Shown here: piece by piece, positions 60,673-64,000 of the stretch
Position numbering within the stretch: position 1 is the stretch's first letter
How the letters are laid out: every line of letters begins with the position of its first letter
Assembly (NCBI RefSeq): GCF_000725345.1
Contig: NZ_CP008852.1
Coordinates: forward strand, 3,402,001-3,466,000
Direction of reading: 5' to 3'
DNA length: 64,000 nucleotides
Source of the DNA: Pelosinus sp. UFO1
Lineage (GTDB): Bacteria; Bacillota; Negativicutes; DSM-13327
The notes under the pieces: generated by a model
What the model was told of the DNA's origin: nothing
Database searches by the model: none
The model's input: only the letters and a program-made list of their open reading frames with translations
Made by a program: the position numbers and the translations under genes

Positions 60673-61674
60673 TTATTTATGCCTTAATGCAGAGATCTTT
60701 TTATAAAGTTCAATTTCCTCAGGAGTTTGATTACCCGGTATATCGATATAAACCTTTATATACAAATCACCCAAGGTACCATCCTGCCCTTTAAACCCTC
60801 TGCCTTTAAGGCGCAGTTTTTGACCGGAACGAATTCCTGGTTGTATCTTTATTTCTAGGGTGCCATCAGGTGTAGGTATAGATGCAGTGTCCCCTAAAAC
60901 AGCTTGTTCAGGATAGATAAGCAACTCGCCTTCCATATTGATCTGATCTACGATTTGCCATTTTGGATGAGACTTAGCCTGCACATGAAGATACAAGTCA
61001 CCTGCCAGTCCTCCTCTGAGTCCCTTACCCCCTAGGCCTTTTAAGCGTAATACAGTACCGGGATAGGTCTTGTTCGGAATCTTGACCTTTAATTTTTTAG
61101 TTTCTTCCATCACTCCCATGCCGCCGCAAGCAGGGCATATGCCATTTCCAGCAAAACGACGGCCTTCGCAGGTACTACAGACAGTTGGTAAACTAACCTG
61201 AATCTCTTTCTCAATTCCCGCAATCAACTCTTCTATCGTTAGGCTGATTTCGACTTCCACATCTTCCCCTTGCTGTGTTCCTGGCTGCCTTGTCTGGTAT
61301 CTGCCAGCATTTCCTGCCCGCTGCTGGGAAAACCCTTGCCCAAAAATAGAAGAGAAGAAGTCGCTAAAGCCAAAATCATCCATTCCATCCATATGATACG
61401 TCTGATAGCTAGTTCCGCCAGGTGGTGGTTGAAACTCCTGACCACCCCGCCAATTCTGCCCTAACATATCATATTTTTTTCGGTTTTCACTATCGCCTAA
61501 TACCTCATAAGCTTCGTTTATCTTTTTAAACTTCTCTTCCGCCTCTTTCCGATCGCCTCCTTGATGCAAATCAGGATGATGCTGCCGAGCTAATTTACGA
61601 TATGCATTTTTTATTTCTTTATCTGTGGCACTCTTGGTTACACCTAGCACCTCATAATAATCAATAAACTTCAT
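60673..61674 (-). CDS. DnaJ-like co-chaperone with half zinc finger
   Basis: A 333-residue Hsp40. The J domain at the N-terminus carries HPD in RQHHPDLHQGG. A Gly/Phe-rich region follows (about residues 70-135), then two beta CTD domains. Only two of the four CxxCxGxG repeats remain (CSTCEGRR, CPACGGMG), which could bind a single zinc. That is between DnaJ and CbpA. It lies upstream of clpB on the same strand. I start at the ATG at 61674; a GTG at 61683 is possible. Confidence 0.88.
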   Translation of the reverse strand: MKFIDYYEVLGVTKSATDKEIKNAYRKLARQHHPDLHQGGDRKEAEEKFKKINEAYEVLGDSENRKKYDMLGQNWRGGQEFQPPPGGTSYQTYHMDGMDDFGFSDFFSSIFGQGFSQQRAGNAGRYQTRQPGTQQGEDVEVEISLTIEELIAGIEKEIQVSLPTVCSTCEGRRFAGNGICPACGGMGVMEETKKLKVKIPNKTYPGTVLRLKGLGGKGLRGGLAGDLYLHVQAKSHPKWQIVDQINMEGELLIYPEQAVLGDTASIPTPDGTLEIKIQPGIRSGQKLRLKGRGFKGQDGTLGDLYIKVYIDIPGNQTPEEIELYKKISALRHK

Positions 61675-61814
61675 GTCCTTCACCCACTTTCAGAGTAGTC
61701 ATAATGAAAGAAAGTATCTTTGATCTCATTTCAATGAACCCCTACATCTAGTTTACCAAAATTTCGCATTAATAGTCAATGTTTTTAATTCGACTATTTG
61801 ACCTTTGTTTTTAA

Positions 61815-61845
61815 GAAAAAAGAACCATCTGGTTCTTTGAAGCTT
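61815..61845 (-). terminator. Terminator after the CBO0543-like gene
   Basis: AAAGAACCA-TC-TGGTTCTTT hairpin with a T-rich tail on the minus strand. Confidence 0.75.
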
Positions 61846-61932
61846 CTATTTTCCCCAAACATGATAGTACCTAGCAATAAAAGTACACAACTCTCAGAAT
61901 TGACTTATTAGATTTCCTCCAGTATTAATATA

Positions 61933-62418
61933 TTATCGAGTATTAAAATGGTCACACCCCCAGCGAAAAAAGGCAATAAAAGTCCTAGATAATAAAAATG
62001 TAATATTAAGGGTGTAAAAGGTAGTGAGCCAAGTCCAATCTATATATCGAATTAGATCGGTATATAATTCAAGAGGATATTCGATGGCCGTAATACCCGC
62101 ACTAAATAGCAGGGAGTAACCAATGATTGGCCAAAAACCCCGTTCCCTAGTCACCTGGTTATATAATACACACAACGTAGGAAATACCCATAGTTCAAAT
62201 AATATGCTGGTTTCGTAGTAATGAGGTAATAATCTAATCGGATATTCTATTAACTTCAGGTTTTGAACAGGACTTCCCCAAAGAAAGTCAAGACAAGATT
62301 TAAATAAAAACACAACAATCCAATCGCGAAAATACCGCCAATCCACCGCAAAGATCAATAATAATAACGTAATCACAATGGATACTATCGTAATAATAGT
62401 TTCTAGACTCAAATTCAT
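61933..62418 (-). CDS. CBO0543-like membrane protein
   Basis: A 161-residue protein of four to five helices. The ITAIEYPLELYTDLIRYIDWTW segment is characteristic of the CBO0543 family of Firmicutes membrane proteins, function unknown. The N-terminal helix runs through residues 8-26. AGGAGG-like GGAGGAG precedes the ATG. Monocistronic. Confidence 0.7.
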   Translation of the reverse strand: MNLSLETIITIVSIVITLLLLIFAVDWRYFRDWIVVFLFKSCLDFLWGSPVQNLKLIEYPIRLLPHYYETSILFELWVFPTLCVLYNQVTRERGFWPIIGYSLLFSAGITAIEYPLELYTDLIRYIDWTWLTTFYTLNITFLLSRTFIAFFRWGCDHFNTR

Positions 62419-62537
62419 TTTCTCCTCCTGCGAGGTTTCATTTCATAGCTATTATTTTGTACTAAAATGGCTGATTTATTCTTTGTTTTGTAGGCTAGCA
62501 AGAGTTTGTTCAGCTAGCTATATAATCTAAAAAACAA

Positions 62538-62586
62538 AAAAATTACCTCCGATTGTAGAGTCTATCGACAATCGGAGGTAATTTTT
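62538..62586 (-). terminator. Terminator after arsA
   Basis: ATTACCTCCGATTGT/ACAATCGGAGGTAAT perfect 15-bp stem followed by a T run. Confidence 0.92.
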
Positions 62587-64000
62587 ATTCAAGGAATTTC
62601 GTTAATATTTCCGAGGTAATGTCTGCGGAAAACCAAGGCAAGAGAACTATATTTCCTTGGGCTATATCATACACCTTATTGATCCAAACCTTTTCAGATT
62701 TAGCTTTTGCTTGTAACAACTTATTTTCTGTATTCACAATGCTGAAACTAGAGTTAATAATCCACCAGTTTGTGTAGATACCAGCTCTTGTAAGATCTTC
62801 TTCTAACCTTTTGGCTTCAAAGACCGGAGTAGCTTCCGGTAATGTGATGATTACTACTTCAGTTTCTTCTGCATTTCTAAGCCTAGGCAGCAGTTTTATG
62901 ACTGATTCTGGCATAATACCTTGTACTCTTTCAATTTCTTTATGATAATTTTCCGTAGCATCTAACAGTAAAAGTGTATGACCTGTTGGCGCTGTATCAA
63001 TGACTACTACCTCTTCGTCACACTTATCTACGATGCTCGCAAACACATGAAAAATAGCAATCTCTTGGGTGCAAGGAGACCGCAAATCTTCTTCAATATA
63101 AGCCAAATCTTCTTCACTCATTGTTTTTTTTGCTTTACTTAGGATTTCTTCTTTGTATTTTTCTAAAGCTTCTTCCGGGTTAATACTACTCAAGGTATAT
63201 CCGTCCATGGAATTTGCTAACAAACTTAAGTGATTAGCTGGATCCGTTGTTGTAAGATGCACCTTTTTCCCTTTCTTCACTAAACCTAATGCAATGCTGG
63301 CAGCTAATGTCGTTTTTCCTACGCCCCCCTTTCCCATGGTGAATATAACCCTTTTATTGTTATCTGCTAGGTATGCTACTAATTCACTCAGCTTATGATA
63401 CCCTTTAATCTGGGCAGCTTCTTCGCTAGGAAGGGCAGCTTTTGAAGTAAGCATTCGCCTGATACTTTCTATACCCGTAACGTTATAATCACGCAGAGGA
63501 ATCTTATAGATTGGCAGCTTGCCAATTCCCTTTGGGATATTTTCAAGAGCCTTTGTTTGCTTTGCTAGGAGACTGCTCGATATATCACAGGAATTAACAT
63601 CGCCTTCAAAGATGCCATTGACAACCAGTAGCTGGTTATCAATTCCCAGCTCTCTTAGTTCAAGGGAGGTTTTATCGGCTTCGATAAGCGGAGAGTACTC
63701 TGGTCTAGCAACGAGCACTAAGGTCGTTAGCTGGGCATCTGCCAGGGTGCTCACCGCATTTTTGTACATATCCTTCTTATCTTCAAGTCCTGCCAGTTGT
63801 CCTAAACAGCTAGCACCATGCTCATTTTTGTTAATAAAATTTGACCAAGCCGATGGCAGCTGCAACATTCTTAGTGTATGCCCTGTAGGTGCCGTATCAA
63901 AGATAATATAGTCGAACTTTCCTTCCAATTCTTTATTCGTAAGGAAATTAGAAAACTCATTAAATGCAGCAATCTCTACAGTACAGGCCCCTGATAATTG
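62585..64000 (-). CDS. arsA: ArsA-family arsenite efflux ATPase, 5' end beyond window
   Basis: The open frame runs past an internal TTG at 63928 to the window edge without stop, and the extra codons read LSGACTVEIAAFNEF, a true ArsA segment. The gene is therefore cut at its 5' end. It is a tandem two-domain ATPase: both halves keep DTAPTGHTL, and the second half has its P-loop GKGGVGKTT. The first P-loop lies outside. Cysteines in SGAC, NSCDIS and SPCTQE match the three arsenite-binding positions. Drives arsenite export with ArsB, or acts as a GET3-like factor. Confidence 0.9.
   Translation of the reverse strand, partial: QLSGACTVEIAAFNEFSNFLTNKELEGKFDYIIFDTAPTGHTLRMLQLPSAWSNFINKNEHGASCLGQLAGLEDKKDMYKNAVSTLADAQLTTLVLVARPEYSPLIEADKTSLELRELGIDNQLLVVNGIFEGDVNSCDISSSLLAKQTKALENIPKGIGKLPIYKIPLRDYNVTGIESIRRMLTSKAALPSEEAAQIKGYHKLSELVAYLADNNKRVIFTMGKGGVGKTTLAASIALGLVKKGKKVHLTTTDPANHLSLLANSMDGYTLSSINPEEALEKYKEEILSKAKKTMSEEDLAYIEEDLRSPCTQEIAIFHVFASIVDKCDEEVVVIDTAPTGHTLLLLDATENYHKEIERVQGIMPESVIKLLPRLRNAEETEVVIITLPEATPVFEAKRLEEDLTRAGIYTNWWIINSSFSIVNTENKLLQAKAKSEKVWINKVYDIAQGNIVLLPWFSADITSEILTKFLE

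Overview
The window looks like the chromosome of an anaerobic, lactate- or succinate-fermenting member of the Negativicutes (Firmicutes with an outer membrane), most like Pelosinus or Sporomusa. This is inferred from gene content. AT-rich Firmicutes-type genes with strong GGAGG ribosome binding sites occur beside an outer-membrane porin under a perfect Fur box. There are also subunits of a Na+-pumping biotin decarboxylase, a 2-oxoacid:ferredoxin oxidoreductase, reverse rubrerythrin, and LexA, BirA and FapR sites of Gram-positive type. I see no prophage, CRISPR array, rRNA or tRNA.

Layout. 0.1-13.2 kb: deacetylase lipoprotein, korDABC with a dicarboxylate carrier, a Gfo/Idh oxidoreductase, chromate and DMT transporters, and a LysR regulator with an unannotated 50-residue protein that repeats its tail. 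13-18.6 kb: cysteine desulfidase, HAD phosphatase, and an ECF sigma/anti-sigma unit whose promoter motif recurs exactly before two envelope genes. 18.8-30 kb: a DUF3100 membrane pair, a second deacetylase, menA, a CoA ligase, LysE and MFS transporters and a Tat-exported HD protein, with many repeats between them. 30-39 kb: TerC under a yybP-ykoY manganese riboswitch, YjbQ, PhzF, reverse rubrerythrin, a thioesterase, decarboxylase subunits with two unlisted small membrane proteins, secreted His-rich proteins and SodA. 39-49 kb: fabH with a FapR-like box, L,D-transpeptidase, a LexA-controlled radical-SAM DNA repair pair, MATE, and a BirA-controlled bioY/thiolase/ligase cluster. 49-64 kb: HAD, YczE, MarR, aminotransferase, nitroreductase, porin, ArsR/SulP, ClpB/DnaJ, and ArsA cut by the window end.

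The most unusual content lies between genes. A 96-bp structured repeat (seven copies) and a palindromic ACCACAAAG repeat (three copies) share both termini: TAAGAAAA on the left and TTCTGATWCCR followed by A-rich sequence on the right. Nearly all copies abut the A/T tract of an intrinsic terminator, which suggests one family of small mobile elements that target terminators. A third element is a 399-bp block of degenerate 21-bp tandem repeats, present twice with about four differences. Each copy ends on the minus strand in a hairpin whose sequence differs between copies but whose structure is kept. A fourth is a tandem 101-bp duplication inside a large inverted repeat in the leader of the decarboxylase beta subunit gene.
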